Shown here piece after piece: positions 24,765 through 35,345 of a stretch of DNA of 64,000 bases (its first letter is position 1; each line of letters starts with the position of its first letter). The DNA lies in the NCBI GenBank assembly GCA_902771155.1, contig CACXVS010000014.1:1-64000 (forward strand). The letters run 5' to 3'. The position numbers and the translations under genes are program-made. This DNA comes from an uncultured Prevotellaceae bacterium (GTDB lineage: Bacteria; Bacteroidota; Bacteroidia; Bacteroidales; Bacteroidaceae). The notes beneath the pieces were generated by a model. The model saw only the letters and a list, made by a program, of their open reading frames with translations, ran no database searches and was not told the DNA's origin.

Positions 24765-25220
24765 ATGCGTTTTTTAGGTAATATAGAAGCCAAGACTGAT
24801 GTGAAGGGAAGAGCCTTCCTTCCAGCCATTTTCCGCAAGGTGTTGCAGGCACAGGGCGAGGAAGTGCTGGTGCTTCGCAGAGACGTCTTCCAGAAATGTC
24901 TGGTGCTCTATCCTGAAAGCGTATGGAATGAGCGGTTGGACATGCTGAAGAACCAACTTCGTACCTGGAAACCTGTCCATCAGCAGATGTTCCGTCAGTT
25001 TGTATCAGAGGCAGAAGTGGTTAGTCTCGACGGCAATGGTCGTTTCCTGATCTCCAAAAGACTACTGAAAGCGGCTGAGATCGACCAAGACATCCAATTC
25101 ATCGGTATGGATGACACGATTGAGATCTGGTCGCCCAAGAATCTGAAACAGACGCTCAAAACTGATGAAGAGTTCGGACAAGAGTTTGAGAATATCATGA
25201 ACGCGACAGAAGAGGTATGA
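24765..25220 (+). CDS. mraZ: Transcriptional regulator MraZ
   Basis: A 151-aa protein with two tandem AbrB-like MraZ half-domains, carrying the DNA-binding motifs DVKGR (residues 12-16) and DGNGR in the second half. MraZ forms a ring-shaped oligomer that binds TGGGN repeats upstream of its own gene and represses the dcw cluster; such repeats are present at 24695-24719. First gene of the cluster. Its stop overlaps rsmH by four bases. Confidence 0.96.
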   Translation: MRFLGNIEAKTDVKGRAFLPAIFRKVLQAQGEEVLVLRRDVFQKCLVLYPESVWNERLDMLKNQLRTWKPVHQQMFRQFVSEAEVVSLDGNGRFLISKRLLKAAEIDQDIQFIGMDDTIEIWSPKNLKQTLKTDEEFGQEFENIMNATEEV

Positions 25221-26143
25221 TGACGACCGTCGAAACATATCATATTCCAGTACTCCTTCGGGAGAGCATCGACGGGCTTGACATCAAGCCCGACGGTGTT
25301 TATGTAGATGTGACTTTCGGTGGTGGCGGACATAGCAAGGAGATCCTGAAGAGGCTTGGAAAGAAGGGGCACCTTTATAGTTTCGACCAGGACGAGGATG
25401 CAGAAGGAAACATACCGGAGGACAACAGGTTCACCTTCGTCAGAAGTAACTTCAGATATCTGCGCAACTGGATGCGCTACTATGAAGTAGAACAAATAGA
25501 CGGTCTGCTTGCCGACCTTGGGGTATCCAGTCATCATTTCGACGATGAGACACGAGGTTTCTCCTTTCGTTTCGATGTACCTCTCGACATGCGGATGAAC
25601 AAAAGGGCAGGTATGACTGCGGCTGACATCCTGAACAACTACAGCGAAGAGCAGTTGGCTGATGTCTTCTATGTCTATGGAGAGTTGAAGAATGCACGAA
25701 AAATCGCGAATACGGTTGTGAAGTCCAGAAACGAGAAGTCTATCGAGACAACTGGCGACCTGCTGAGGATCACTGAGGACCTGCTACCGAAAACGAGAGA
25801 GAAAAAAGAGACTGCCAAACTGTTTCAGGCACTTCGCATCGAGGTCAATCACGAGATGGATGCCCTGAAGGACATGCTGAACGGTGCAAGAGAAGTGCTT
25901 CGGGATGGAGGCCGACTCTCAGTCATCACCTACCACTCTCTGGAAGACCGCATCGTGAAAAACTTCATGAAAGCCGGTAATGCAGAGGGAAAGGTAAAAC
26001 AAGACTTCTTCGGACGGGTGGAAGCCCCTTTCAAGCAGGTCGGGGAGAAGATCGTCACTCCCAGTGAGGAGGAACAGCAGCAGAATCCAAGAAGTCGGAG
26101 TGCCAAACTGAGGATTGCGGAAAAAGTGAAAAGTAATGAGTAA
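25217..26143 (+). CDS. rsmH: 16S rRNA (cytosine-1402 N4) methyltransferase RsmH
   Basis: A 308-aa SAM-dependent methyltransferase. Signature segments are HIPVLLRESIDGL near the start, DVTFGGGGHSKEIL (SAM site, about residues 33-46), DGLLADLGVSSHHFD, and FQALRIEVNHEMDAL with SYHSLEDRIVKNFM at the end. It N4-methylates C1402 of 16S rRNA in the decoding centre. It overlaps mraZ and ftsL, in the usual dcw order. Confidence 0.97.
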   Translation: MMTTVETYHIPVLLRESIDGLDIKPDGVYVDVTFGGGGHSKEILKRLGKKGHLYSFDQDEDAEGNIPEDNRFTFVRSNFRYLRNWMRYYEVEQIDGLLADLGVSSHHFDDETRGFSFRFDVPLDMRMNKRAGMTAADILNNYSEEQLADVFYVYGELKNARKIANTVVKSRNEKSIETTGDLLRITEDLLPKTREKKETAKLFQALRIEVNHEMDALKDMLNGAREVLRDGGRLSVITYHSLEDRIVKNFMKAGNAEGKVKQDFFGRVEAPFKQVGEKIVTPSEEEQQQNPRSRSAKLRIAEKVKSNE

Positions 26144-26630
26144 AAAAGACAACATAGAATTAGAGATTCAGGAGACGGTCACAGAGGAGCCAGCCGTTCA
26201 GAATGAAGAGGTCAGCCTGAAAGAAGAGGCTGCCGAGATGAAGGAGCAGGCCAAGAAGACCATCCAGCTGATTAAGGAAAAGGCAAAGGAGGAGGATCCG
26301 AAGCTGACGCCTACCCTGACTCTGCGAACCATTCTCGGTGGAGACTTCCTGACTGCCGACATGGTGCGACGCCAGATTTGGCTTTTCGTCTTACTGGTAG
26401 CATTCTGTATCGCCTATGTAGCCATACGATATCAGTGCCAACAGGATCTGCTTGCGATAGACAAACTGGAAAAAGAGTTGCTCGATGCCAAGTATAAAGC
26501 CCTCTCCAGTTCCAGTACGCTGACAGAGAAATGCAGAGAGAGTCATGTGCTCGACGCCCTGAAACAGAACAAGGACAGTCTGCTGCATATTGCCGACAAA
26601 CCACCTTATATAATAAATATACCAGAATAA
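26136..26630 (+). CDS. ftsL: FtsL-like cell-division protein
   Basis: A 164-aa small bitopic protein. A charged cytoplasmic N-terminus (about 1-85, rich in Glu/Lys) precedes one membrane helix (about 87-105, IWLFVLLVAFCIAYVAI) and a short periplasmic coiled coil (about 108-160). Sequence identity of FtsL is low across phyla, so the call rests on topology and its place between rsmH and ftsI. The N-terminus is longer than in E. coli FtsL (121 aa). The start overlaps rsmH by eight bases. Confidence 0.8.
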   Translation: MSKKDNIELEIQETVTEEPAVQNEEVSLKEEAAEMKEQAKKTIQLIKEKAKEEDPKLTPTLTLRTILGGDFLTADMVRRQIWLFVLLVAFCIAYVAIRYQCQQDLLAIDKLEKELLDAKYKALSSSSTLTEKCRESHVLDALKQNKDSLLHIADKPPYIINIPE

Positions 26631-26641
26631 ATAGAGACGGG

Positions 26642-28837
26642 ATGAGTAAGTTCAAGAATGATAAGGTCATGCCACGCTACTTCGCCATCGCAGTAGTGCT
26701 GACACTGTTGGGAGTTGCCGTAGTTGGTAAGGCCATGTATATCATGACTGCCAAGAAGGACTACTGGACTCAGGTAGCCGACCGTCTGAAGCGAGACAGC
26801 GTAAGCGTGAAACCTAACCGAGGGAACATTCTCAGCTGCGATGGTCAGCTGATGGCAAGCAGTATCCCCGAATACAAAATTTTCATGGACTTCCAGGCTG
26901 GTACTGCGGATTCTGTCAGCAGCCTCCGCCACGACTCTCTCTGGGCAGAGAAGATCGACAGTATCTGCTACGAGTTGAACCAGATATTCCCATCAAAGTC
27001 GGCCAGTGAATTTAAAGCCCACCTCTTGGAAGGTATGAAAAAGGTTCAGAAGAATGGTTCTGTTGGAGCCCGCCATTGGCCCATCTGGCCACGCCGCATA
27101 GACTACAACACCTTCTGCGAGGTACACAAACTGCCGATCTTTAAAGAGCCTATTTATAAAGGAGGTTTCCATTGGGAGCAGTATAATGCCCGTCGTAAGC
27201 CCTTCACAACCTTGGCCAGACGTACCATCGGTGATTTGTTTGGTGAGATCGACAGTGCCAAGAATGGTCTGGAACTGGCATTCGACAAAGAGTTGCGAGG
27301 CACTAACGGCCTGATGCACAGACGTAAAGTGCTGAACAAATATATGGACATTCCCGTCTTGAATCCTGTCGACGGCTATGATATCGTGACCACCATTGAT
27401 GTAGGTATGCAGGACCTGGCAGAACGAGCCGTCATCGAGGAACTGAAGGAAATCAACGGTGAGATGGGTGTAGCCATACTGATGGAAGTTAAAACTGGCG
27501 ATGTAAAGGCCATCGTGAACATGCAACGGGCTTCTGACGGAGAGTACTATGAAATGGTGAACAATGCCATCAGCTACCGCTGTGAGCCAGGCTCAGTATT
27601 CAAAGTGGCCTCCTTCCTCGTAGCTCTCGACGACGGTGTCATTCCCAATGACACCAGTTTCGTGATCCACACGGGTAGTGGTGTGATGGAGATGCACGGA
27701 CGTCCGATGAAGGACCACAACTGGCGTCGTGGCGGCTATCAGGATATCAATGTGGCACGTGCTCTGGAAGTCAGCTCGAACATTGGTGTCAGTTATGTTA
27801 TCGACAAGTTCTATGGCAGTAATCCGACGAGATACGTACAGGGGCTCTATCGTGTGGGTATCCATGAAGACCTGAAGTTGCCCCTAGTAGGCTATCATCC
27901 ACCTTATATCCGTATGCCAGACACCAAGACCAACGATCGAGCCAAATATTGGAGTAAGACCACCTTGCCGTGGATGAGTATCGGTTATGAGACGCAGATT
28001 GCCCCAATTAATACAGTGGCTTTCTACAATGCCATTGCCAACGATGGCAAGATGATGCAGCCCCGCTTTGTCAAGCAGTTGATGAAAGACGGGCAAGTGG
28101 TAAAGGAATATGAGCCTGTGGTGCTCAAAGAGAATATCGCCAAACCAGCAACCATCAAGATGATGCAAACCATCCTTGAACATGTGGTGAGCCAGGGCCT
28201 GGGGCGCAAGGCCGGTTCCAAGTCATTTAAGGTGGCTGGTAAGACAGGTACTGCCCAGGTGGCAGACCAATACGGAAGTTACCATTCAGGGACAACCCGC
28301 TACTGGCTCTCGTTTGCCGGTTATTTCCCTGCCGACAATCCTCGCTATACCTGTATCGTCTGTCTGAAGAAGTCAGGATTACCTGCTTCTGGTGGTGGTA
28401 TGTCGGGTGTTGTGTTCCACCATATCTCAGAAGGTGTGATGGCCCAGAGCCTGAAACGTAGTGTGGATGACGCCCATGATACCACATCAGTCATCATTCC
28501 CGATGTCAAGGGAGGTGACATGGTTGCAGCTCATTATGTGCTGAACCAGTTGGGCGTGAAGACAAATAACACTTGGAACGGTTCATACACAGAAGGGAAT
28601 CCTATCTGGGGAAGGGCAACAAACAACAGGAACAACGTAGTTCTCTCGCAGTCTAAAACTGGGAAGGGACTCGTTCCCGATGTGATTGGCATGGGAGCAA
28701 GAGATGCCGTTTTCCTGTTAGAAAATATAGGTGTGAAGGCCAAGGTAAGAGGCCGGGGCAAGGTAAAGTCACAAAGCATCTATGCCGGTACGGCAGTCAG
28801 ACAAGGCATGGTATGCGAATTGGTATTAGACAACTAA
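26642..28837 (+). CDS. ftsI: Division transpeptidase FtsI (PBP3) with PASTA domain
   Basis: 731 aa from the ATG at 26642. A longer frame from 26531 would run deep into ftsL and add 37 non-conserved residues before the membrane anchor, so the later start is chosen. The order is a short cytoplasmic tail, a transmembrane anchor (about 12-33), a PBP dimerisation domain and a transpeptidase domain. The catalytic motifs are SVFK (Ser318), SSN (378-380) and KTG (534-536). One or two PASTA repeats form the C-terminus (about 620-730), including [20 protein letters not shown]. It cross-links septal peptidoglycan with FtsW. Confidence 0.95.
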   Translation: MSKFKNDKVMPRYFAIAVVLTLLGVAVVGKAMYIMTAKKDYWTQVADRLKRDSVSVKPNRGNILSCDGQLMASSIPEYKIFMDFQAGTADSVSSLRHDSLWAEKIDSICYELNQIFPSKSASEFKAHLLEGMKKVQKNGSVGARHWPIWPRRIDYNTFCEVHKLPIFKEPIYKGGFHWEQYNARRKPFTTLARRTIGDLFGEIDSAKNGLELAFDKELRGTNGLMHRRKVLNKYMDIPVLNPVDGYDIVTTIDVGMQDLAERAVIEELKEINGEMGVAILMEVKTGDVKAIVNMQRASDGEYYEMVNNAISYRCEPGSVFKVASFLVALDDGVIPNDTSFVIHTGSGVMEMHGRPMKDHNWRRGGYQDINVARALEVSSNIGVSYVIDKFYGSNPTRYVQGLYRVGIHEDLKLPLVGYHPPYIRMPDTKTNDRAKYWSKTTLPWMSIGYETQIAPINTVAFYNAIANDGKMMQPRFVKQLMKDGQVVKEYEPVVLKENIAKPATIKMMQTILEHVVSQGLGRKAGSKSFKVAGKTGTAQVADQYGSYHSGTTRYWLSFAGYFPADNPRYTCIVCLKKSGLPASGGGMSGVVFHHISEGVMAQSLKRSVDDAHDTTSVIIPDVKGGDMVAAHYVLNQLGVKTNNTWNGSYTEGNPIWGRATNNRNNVVLSQSKTGKGLVPDVIGMGARDAVFLLENIGVKAKVRGRGKVKSQSIYAGTAVRQGMVCELVLDN

Positions 28838-28850
28838 AAAGAAGAAGCAT

Positions 28851-30302
28851 ATGAAGTTAAACGAGTTACTGAAGAATGTAGAAGTTCTGAACTTAATTGG
28901 CGATGACGAGGTAGAGATTAAAGGTGTCAACATCGATTCCCGTCGTATCGAGGCAGACCATCTCTTCATAGCTGTCCCAGGTACTCAGACCGACGGACAC
29001 CGGTTTATCAACAAGGCCATCGAACAGGGAGCTACTGCTATCCTGTGTGAGAGTCTTCCCACCAAGCGCACCCCTGGAGTCACCTATATCGCTGTGGAAT
29101 CAACAGAGGACTGGGTTGGAGAGGTTGCCACACAGTTCTATGGTGATCCTTCAAGACAACTGAAACTGGTTGGCGTGACAGGCACCAATGGCAAGACCAC
29201 CATCGCCACCTTATTATATAATATGTTCCGTAAGTTCGGTCACAAGTGCGGTCTGCTGTCAACAGTCTGCAACTACATAGAGGATGAAGTGATTCCGGCA
29301 GACCACACGACGCCAGACCCCGTAGAACTGAACCATCTGCTCTCTCAGATGGTGGAGGCTGGTTGCGAGTATGCCTTCATGGAGTGCTCAAGCCATGCTA
29401 TCGCCCAGAAACGTATTGGCGGACTTCGGTTTGCTGGAGGTATCTTTACCAACCTGACACGTGACCATCTGGACTACCATGGCACCTTCGAGAACTACCG
29501 AGATGCAAAGAAAGCCTTCTTCGACGGGCTCGACAAAGATGCCTTTGCCATCATCAATGCTGATGACAAAAACGGAGCTGTGATGGTTCAGAACTGTAAA
29601 GCATTGGTTAAGACCTACTCCACCCGGACGATGGCAGACTATAAGGCAAAGATCATCGAGTGCCATTTCGAAGGGATGTATCTCGACATCAACGGCAAAG
29701 AGGTTGGCGTGCAGTTTATCGGTAAGTTTAACGTGAGCAACCTGCTCGCTGTCTATGGCACTGCCGTGATGTTGGGGAAGAAGCCCGAGGATATCCTCGT
29801 CATCCTTAGTACACTGAAAAGTGTGAATGGTCGTTTGGACCCCATCCGCTCGTCAGAGGGCTATACTGCTATCGTCGATTACGCCCATACTCCCGATGCT
29901 CTTGAAAATGTGCTCAATGCCATTCACGAAGTGCTTGAAGGGAAGGGAAAGGTTATTACCGTCTGCGGAGCAGGTGGCAATCGTGACAAGGGCAAACGAC
30001 CGCTGATGGCTCAGGAGGCAGTGAAGCAGAGCGATCGGGTCATCATCACGAGTGACAATCCCCGTTTTGAGGAGCCAGAGGATATTATCAATGATATGCT
30101 GGCAGGTCTTGATCAGAAGCAGATGAAGAAGGTGATCAGTATCGTTGACCGTCGTGAAGCCATCCGCACTGCCTGTATGATGGCAGAAAAAGGCGACGTT
30201 ATTCTCATAGCAGGCAAGGGACATGAGGATTATCAGGAGATACAAGGTGTGAAACACCACTTCGACGACAAGGAAGTCGTGCGTGAGATCTTCAACTCAT
30301 AG
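28851..30302 (+). CDS. murE: UDP-MurNAc-tripeptide synthetase MurE
   Basis: A 483-aa Mur ligase. The ATP-binding loop is GTNGKT (111-116), and the substrate-recognition motif is DNPR (402-405). DNPR is the signature of enzymes that add meso-diaminopimelate rather than lysine, so this organism should have DAP-type peptidoglycan. It lies 13 bp after ftsI and 39 bp before mraY. Confidence 0.97.
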   Translation: MKLNELLKNVEVLNLIGDDEVEIKGVNIDSRRIEADHLFIAVPGTQTDGHRFINKAIEQGATAILCESLPTKRTPGVTYIAVESTEDWVGEVATQFYGDPSRQLKLVGVTGTNGKTTIATLLYNMFRKFGHKCGLLSTVCNYIEDEVIPADHTTPDPVELNHLLSQMVEAGCEYAFMECSSHAIAQKRIGGLRFAGGIFTNLTRDHLDYHGTFENYRDAKKAFFDGLDKDAFAIINADDKNGAVMVQNCKALVKTYSTRTMADYKAKIIECHFEGMYLDINGKEVGVQFIGKFNVSNLLAVYGTAVMLGKKPEDILVILSTLKSVNGRLDPIRSSEGYTAIVDYAHTPDALENVLNAIHEVLEGKGKVITVCGAGGNRDKGKRPLMAQEAVKQSDRVIITSDNPRFEEPEDIINDMLAGLDQKQMKKVISIVDRREAIRTACMMAEKGDVILIAGKGHEDYQEIQGVKHHFDDKEVVREIFNS

Positions 30303-30341
30303 TTTCTGAATCAAACTTCAACAAACAAACTCCAAAGAAAG

Positions 30342-31613
30342 ATGTTATACTACCTTTTCCGTTTTCTCGGGCAATATGATATTCCAGGGTCACACATGTG
30401 GTCATATATATCATTCCGCGCCTTGCTGACACTCATCTTCTCGTTGTTGATATCGGCCTGGTTCGGAGAACGGTTCATCAAGTGGATGAAACGAAAGAAA
30501 ATCTTCGAGACCGAGCGTGATCCAAGCATCGACCCGTTCGGAGTGGAGAAAAAGGGCGTGCCCACAATGGGTGGTGTCATCATCATCGTGAGCATTCTCA
30601 TACCAGTCATCCTATTGGGACGCATTCGTAATACCTATCTGCTCCTGATGATCATCACCACCATTTGGCTCGGATTCCTCGGATTCCTCGATGACTATAT
30701 CAAGATATTCAGGCGTAATAAAGAAGGACTGAAGGGCAAATACAAAATCATAGGTCAGGTCAGCATCGGCTTTATCGTCGGACTGACACTCTGGCTTAGT
30801 CCGGATGTCGTGGTTCGAGAGAGTCTGAATGAACCCATACAAAACCAGGAGATTGTTATCAAACACAAGAAGGAGGCGGTAAAATCGCTGCAGACTACCA
30901 TCCCATTTGTCAAGAACCACAACCTGAACTACTCAGCAATCATGAGTTTCTGTGGTAAGTACAAGGTAGCTGCAGGATGGATAATCTTTGTGCTGATGAC
31001 CATTTTTGTTGTGACGGCGGTATCGAATGGTGCCAACCTCAACGACGGCATGGATGGTATGTGTGCAGGTAATTCCGCCATCATTGGCGTAGCATTAGGT
31101 ATCTTGGCCTATGTTTCATCCCACATCGGTTATGCCTCGTATTTCGATATCATGTATATCCCCCACTCTGAGGAGCTGGTCATCTTCCTCTGTGCCTTTG
31201 TAGGAGCAATGATAGGTTTCCTCTGGTACAACGCTTTCCCTGCCCAGGTGTTTATGGGCGACACCGGCTCGTTGACCATTGGCGGTATCATCGGTGTTTG
31301 TGCCGTGATTATCCACAAAGAGCTGCTGCTGCCCATCCTCTGCGGTATCTTCTTCATGGAGAGTCTGAGTGTGATCATACAGACCCAGTGGTTCAAGATA
31401 CAAAAGCGGAAGGGCAAGCGTGTCCGTGTGTTCCGGGCCACTCCTATCCACGACACCTTCCGTAAACTCGACTCCCAGTTGGACGCCACCAGCACCTACA
31501 TCCTGAAGAGCTGGCCCCACCGTCCGTTCCATGAGTCGAAGATTACCATCCGTTTTTGGATTACCAGCATTATTCTGGCAGCATTAACCATCATAACATT
31601 AAAGATGAGATAA
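30342..31613 (+). CDS. mraY: Phospho-MurNAc-pentapeptide translocase MraY
   Basis: A 423-aa polytopic membrane enzyme that makes lipid I from UDP-MurNAc-pentapeptide and undecaprenyl phosphate. Conserved parts are KKGVPTMGG, GFLDDYIKI (catalytic Asp-Asp), NGANLNDGMDG and GDTGSLTIGG. It is about 60 residues longer than E. coli MraY because of an insertion at about 155-205, rich in charged residues, between membrane helices. Such an insertion is usual in Bacteroidetes. Confidence 0.96.
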   Translation: MLYYLFRFLGQYDIPGSHMWSYISFRALLTLIFSLLISAWFGERFIKWMKRKKIFETERDPSIDPFGVEKKGVPTMGGVIIIVSILIPVILLGRIRNTYLLLMIITTIWLGFLGFLDDYIKIFRRNKEGLKGKYKIIGQVSIGFIVGLTLWLSPDVVVRESLNEPIQNQEIVIKHKKEAVKSLQTTIPFVKNHNLNYSAIMSFCGKYKVAAGWIIFVLMTIFVVTAVSNGANLNDGMDGMCAGNSAIIGVALGILAYVSSHIGYASYFDIMYIPHSEELVIFLCAFVGAMIGFLWYNAFPAQVFMGDTGSLTIGGIIGVCAVIIHKELLLPILCGIFFMESLSVIIQTQWFKIQKRKGKRVRVFRATPIHDTFRKLDSQLDATSTYILKSWPHRPFHESKITIRFWITSIILAALTIITLKMR

Positions 31614-31616
31614 AAG

Positions 31617-32951
31617 ATGAAAAAGAGAATCGTCATATTAGGAGCAGGAGAGAGCGGAGCCGGTGCTGCCGTCCTTGCCAAGAAAGAAGGTTTCGACGTG
31701 TTTGTATCAGACATGTCGAAGATTGCCGATAAGTACAAAAAAATGTTGGATGACCGACAGATTGAATGGGAAGAAGGACAACATACTGAGGAAAAGATTC
31801 TCAATGCCGACGAGATCATCAAGAGTCCGGGTATCCCCGAAACGGCTCCTATGGTAAAGAAGGCTATTGAGAAAGGTATTCATATCATCAGTGAGATTGA
31901 GTTTGCCGGGCGCTATACCAACTCGAAGATGATCTGTATTACCGGTTCGAACGGTAAGACCACCACAACCTCCCTGATATACCATATCTTCAAGGAGGCG
32001 GGTTATGATGCAGGACTTGCAGGTAACATCGGAAACTCACTGGCCCTCCAGGTAGCCGAGGATCCACACGACTATTACATTATCGAACTTAGCTCATTCC
32101 AACTGGATAACATGTACGATTTCCGTGCAAACATTGCCATTTTGCTGAACATCACGCCCGATCACCTTGACCGGTATAACTTTGAGATGCAGAACTATGT
32201 GGATGCCAAGATGCGTATCATCCAGAACCAGACGCCACAAGATGCCTTCATCTACTGGGCCGACGACCCCATCATCAAGAGAGAACTGGAGAAATACGAC
32301 ATCAAAGCCATACAGTATCCTTTCTCTGAACTGAAAGAGAAAGGTGTCATTGGCTATATAGAGGAAGGCCAGTACAAGATTGAGAAGCCCGAGCCGTTTA
32401 ACATGGAACAAGAGAGTCTCAGTCTGACGGGCAAGCATAATATATACAATTCCCTCGCTGCCGGTATCGCCTCTAATGTTGCCGGTATCAAGAAGGAAGA
32501 TATCCGCAAGAGTCTGAGCGACTTCCCCGGTGTTGAGCACCGTTTGGAAAAAGTTTGTATGGTGAGAGGCGTACAGTATATCAACGACTCAAAAGCCACC
32601 AATGTTGATGCATGCTGGTATGCACTGGAAGCCATGAAGACAAAGGTTATCCTCATTATCGGGGGTAAAGACAAGGGCAATGACTACGGTCCAATTAAAC
32701 CACTTATCAAGGAGAAATGCTCTGGCATCGTATATCTCGGTGCAGACAATCAGAAGTTGCACGACAACTTCGATAACATGGGCATTCCGGTGAGAGATAC
32801 ACACTCGATGAAAGCGTGTATGGAGGCCTGCTATGAGATGGCAAAACCTGGTGAGACAGTATTGCTTTCTCCCTGCTGTGCTTCGTTCGACCTCTTCAAG
32901 AATATGGAGGACCGAGGTGAACAATTCAAGGAACTGGCAAGAAACTTATGA
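31617..32951 (+). CDS. murD: UDP-MurNAc-L-alanine:D-glutamate ligase MurD
   Basis: A 444-aa Mur ligase. The N-terminal Rossmann-type motif ILGAGESGAGAAVLAKKEG binds the uridine substrate. The ATP loop is GSNGKTTT (from residue 110), and VEHRLE plus INDSKATN are typical MurD blocks. It lies 3 bp after mraY and overlaps ftsW by four bases. Confidence 0.97.
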   Translation: MKKRIVILGAGESGAGAAVLAKKEGFDVFVSDMSKIADKYKKMLDDRQIEWEEGQHTEEKILNADEIIKSPGIPETAPMVKKAIEKGIHIISEIEFAGRYTNSKMICITGSNGKTTTTSLIYHIFKEAGYDAGLAGNIGNSLALQVAEDPHDYYIIELSSFQLDNMYDFRANIAILLNITPDHLDRYNFEMQNYVDAKMRIIQNQTPQDAFIYWADDPIIKRELEKYDIKAIQYPFSELKEKGVIGYIEEGQYKIEKPEPFNMEQESLSLTGKHNIYNSLAAGIASNVAGIKKEDIRKSLSDFPGVEHRLEKVCMVRGVQYINDSKATNVDACWYALEAMKTKVILIIGGKDKGNDYGPIKPLIKEKCSGIVYLGADNQKLHDNFDNMGIPVRDTHSMKACMEACYEMAKPGETVLLSPCCASFDLFKNMEDRGEQFKELARNL

Positions 32952-34195
32952 ACAATAAGATAGGGAACATCTTCAAGGGAGACAAGGTCATCTGGATGGT
33001 TTTCTTCTTCCTCTGTATGATCAGTATTGTCGAAGTCTTTTCGGCTTCGAGTAACTTGACGTATAAGAGCCAGAACTATGTAGGTCCGATAGCCTTCCAT
33101 ACCATCACCATCATTGTCGGTGCGGTAGTGGCTGTGTTCACACTCAACATCCCATGCAGATACTTTAAGCTGATGACACCCTTCTTGTTGATCATTTCGG
33201 GTATTACCCTGCTCTGGGTGCTGGTCGGTGGAGAATCCATCAACGGTGCCAACCGAGTGATATCACTTCCCGGCGGCATCACCTTCCAGCCGTCGGAGAT
33301 TGCCAAGGGAACCATGGTGTTAATCACCGCCCAGATTCTCAGTGCCATGCAACGGGAGGAAGGAGCCGACAAAAAGGCCTTCAAGTATATCCTGATGATT
33401 GTCGTCCCCACGACAGCACTGATCGGTATAGAGAACCTGTCAACAGCAGCGTTGCTCTTTGCCGTTATCTTCATGATGATGTTTATCGGACGCGTTCCGA
33501 TGACACAGTTAGGTAAACTTCTTGGAGCTTGTGCATTCTTAGTCGCTCTCTTCCTGACGCTCGTGCTTACCATAGGCAGTATTGGGGCCAATCAGGAAGA
33601 CACTAAACAGACCACAGAAGTTGTAAATGGGGAAACTGATACGAAAGTCATCAAGGGCGGAGGAGTCTTCCACCGTTTCGTCACCTGGCGCAACCGTATC
33701 GTCAAACATCTGGACAAGAAAGATATTGCACCTGATGAGTATGACCTTGACAAGGATGCACAGGTGGCTCACGCCAATATTGCCATCGTATCGAGCAATA
33801 TCATCGGAAAAGGGCCTGGCCAGTCGGTGGAGCGAGATTTCCTCTCCCAAGCCTTCTCCGACTTCATCTTCGCTATCGTCATCGAGGAACTGGGTATTAT
33901 TGGAGCGTCGTTTGTGGTGTTACTCTACATCGTACTCCTCTATAGGACAGCTCGTATTGCCAGCCGTTGCGAGAACAACTTCCCGGCTTTCCTGGCCATG
34001 GGTCTGGCACTGCTCTTGGTTGTTCAGGCCAGCTTCAATATGCTTGTGGCAGTGGGTATAGCACCCGTCACGGGTCAGCCGCTTCCCCTCATCAGTAAAG
34101 GCGGTACCTCGACCATCATTAACTGCGCCTATATTGGTGCCATCTTAAGTGTTAGCCGTTCTGCGAAAAAAAGAGCAGTAAAAATGGCAGTATAA
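32948..34195 (+). CDS. ftsW: SEDS peptidoglycan glycosyltransferase FtsW
   Basis: A 415-aa polytopic membrane protein of the RodA/FtsW/SpoVE family, with about ten membrane segments. Motifs are VFSASS near the first helix, GANRVISLPGGITFQPSEIA and the C-terminal TGQPLPLISKGGTSTI. A hydrophilic periplasmic loop (about 217-265) separates the two halves. It polymerises lipid II at the septum with FtsI. Its presence between murD and murG is canonical. Confidence 0.96.
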   Translation: MNNKIGNIFKGDKVIWMVFFFLCMISIVEVFSASSNLTYKSQNYVGPIAFHTITIIVGAVVAVFTLNIPCRYFKLMTPFLLIISGITLLWVLVGGESINGANRVISLPGGITFQPSEIAKGTMVLITAQILSAMQREEGADKKAFKYILMIVVPTTALIGIENLSTAALLFAVIFMMMFIGRVPMTQLGKLLGACAFLVALFLTLVLTIGSIGANQEDTKQTTEVVNGETDTKVIKGGGVFHRFVTWRNRIVKHLDKKDIAPDEYDLDKDAQVAHANIAIVSSNIIGKGPGQSVERDFLSQAFSDFIFAIVIEELGIIGASFVVLLYIVLLYRTARIASRCENNFPAFLAMGLALLLVVQASFNMLVAVGIAPVTGQPLPLISKGGTSTIINCAYIGAILSVSRSAKKRAVKMAV

Positions 34196-34208
34196 GAAAT
34201 ATAATTAG

Positions 34209-34216
34209 TAATTTTG
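34209..34216 (+). promoter_or_regulatory. Possible internal promoter before murG
   Basis: TAATTTTG followed by GCA lies 23 bp before murG, in the only gap above 40 bp in the middle of the cluster. No clear TTTG lies 20 bp upstream. It could supply extra murG-ftsZ transcription. Confidence 0.4.
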
Positions 34217-34238
34217 CACGCAATTAAAAAAATAAGGT

Positions 34239-35345
34239 ATGAATAAGGAGATTAGAGTCGTTATCAGCGGAGGAGGGACAGGTGGTCACATCTTCCCAGC
34301 CATCTCGATTGCTAACGCCATCAAAGCGTTGCAGCCAGATGCCAAAATCCTATTCATAGGAGCTTTGGGGCGCATGGAAATGCAGCGGGTACCTGCTGCT
34401 GGTTATGACATCAAGGGTCTGCCTATCAGAGGTTTCTACCGTCCGCTATGGAAACTTGCCAATATCGGTGTGGCTATTGACTACCTCAAGAGCAAGTGGA
34501 TGGCAAAGAAACTGCTGTATGACTTCAAGCCCGACGTGGCTGTGGGTGTTGGCGGTTATGCCAGCGCTGCGGCCTTAGGTGCGGCCCATGGCATAGGCAT
34601 ACCTACACTGCTTCAAGAACAAAACAGCTATGCTGGTCTGGCCAACAAGAATTTCTCTAGAAAAGCCGATAAGATTTGCGTAGCCTACGAAGGTATGGAT
34701 CGGTATTTCCCTGCAGATAAGATTATTCTGACAGGGAATCCTGTCCGCCAGAATCTGCTTGATACCGCCATCTCTAGGGAGGAGGCCATTAAGACCTTTG
34801 GGCTCGATCCCACCAAAAAGACTATTCTCCTTGTCGGTGGCAGTCTTGGTGCTCGCACCATCAACGAGAGTGTGCTCCAGCATCTGGATCTCGTCAAGTC
34901 ATCCGATGTGCAGTTCATCTGGCAGACCGGCAAATACTATAGTGCTGAAATATCCGACCGTTTGAAGGGACAAGATATTCCCAACCTGAAAGTCACCGAC
35001 TTCATTACCGACATGGGAGCCGCCTACAAGGCTGCCGACCTTGTCATCAGTCGTGCAGGTGCCAGCAGTATCTCCGAGTTCTGTCTTATTGGCAAGCCTG
35101 TCATTCTTGTGCCGAGTCCCAATGTGGCGGAAGACCACCAGACGAAGAACGCCCTGGCACTCTCTACCCGTGACGCTGCCATCTACGTCAAGGACTCTGA
35201 AGCCCCTGGTACCTTGCTGCAACTGGCTATCAACACTGTAAAAGACAATGACAAACTGAAATCACTCAGTGAGAACGTATTGAAGCTCGCCCTCCCTGAT
35301 TCGGCAGAAATCATTGCAAAAGAAGTTATCAAATTAGCGAAATGA
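34239..35345 (+). CDS. murG: Lipid II synthase MurG
   Basis: A 368-aa GT28 glycosyltransferase adding GlcNAc to lipid I on the inner face of the membrane. The N-terminal glycine-rich loop SGGGTGGHIFPA (10-21) and the C-terminal UDP-GlcNAc site (GGSLGAR; ISRAGASSISEF; LVPSPNVAEDHQTKNA) are intact. It overlaps murC by four bases. Confidence 0.97.
   Translation: MNKEIRVVISGGGTGGHIFPAISIANAIKALQPDAKILFIGALGRMEMQRVPAAGYDIKGLPIRGFYRPLWKLANIGVAIDYLKSKWMAKKLLYDFKPDVAVGVGGYASAAALGAAHGIGIPTLLQEQNSYAGLANKNFSRKADKICVAYEGMDRYFPADKIILTGNPVRQNLLDTAISREEAIKTFGLDPTKKTILLVGGSLGARTINESVLQHLDLVKSSDVQFIWQTGKYYSAEISDRLKGQDIPNLKVTDFITDMGAAYKAADLVISRAGASSISEFCLIGKPVILVPSPNVAEDHQTKNALALSTRDAAIYVKDSEAPGTLLQLAINTVKDNDKLKSLSENVLKLALPDSAEIIAKEVIKLAK

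Noticed and set aside
26531..26641. 37-residue N-terminal extension of ftsI
   Set aside because: It overlaps ftsL and precedes the membrane anchor with residues unlike FtsI. The ATG at 26642, 11 bp after the ftsL stop, fits better.
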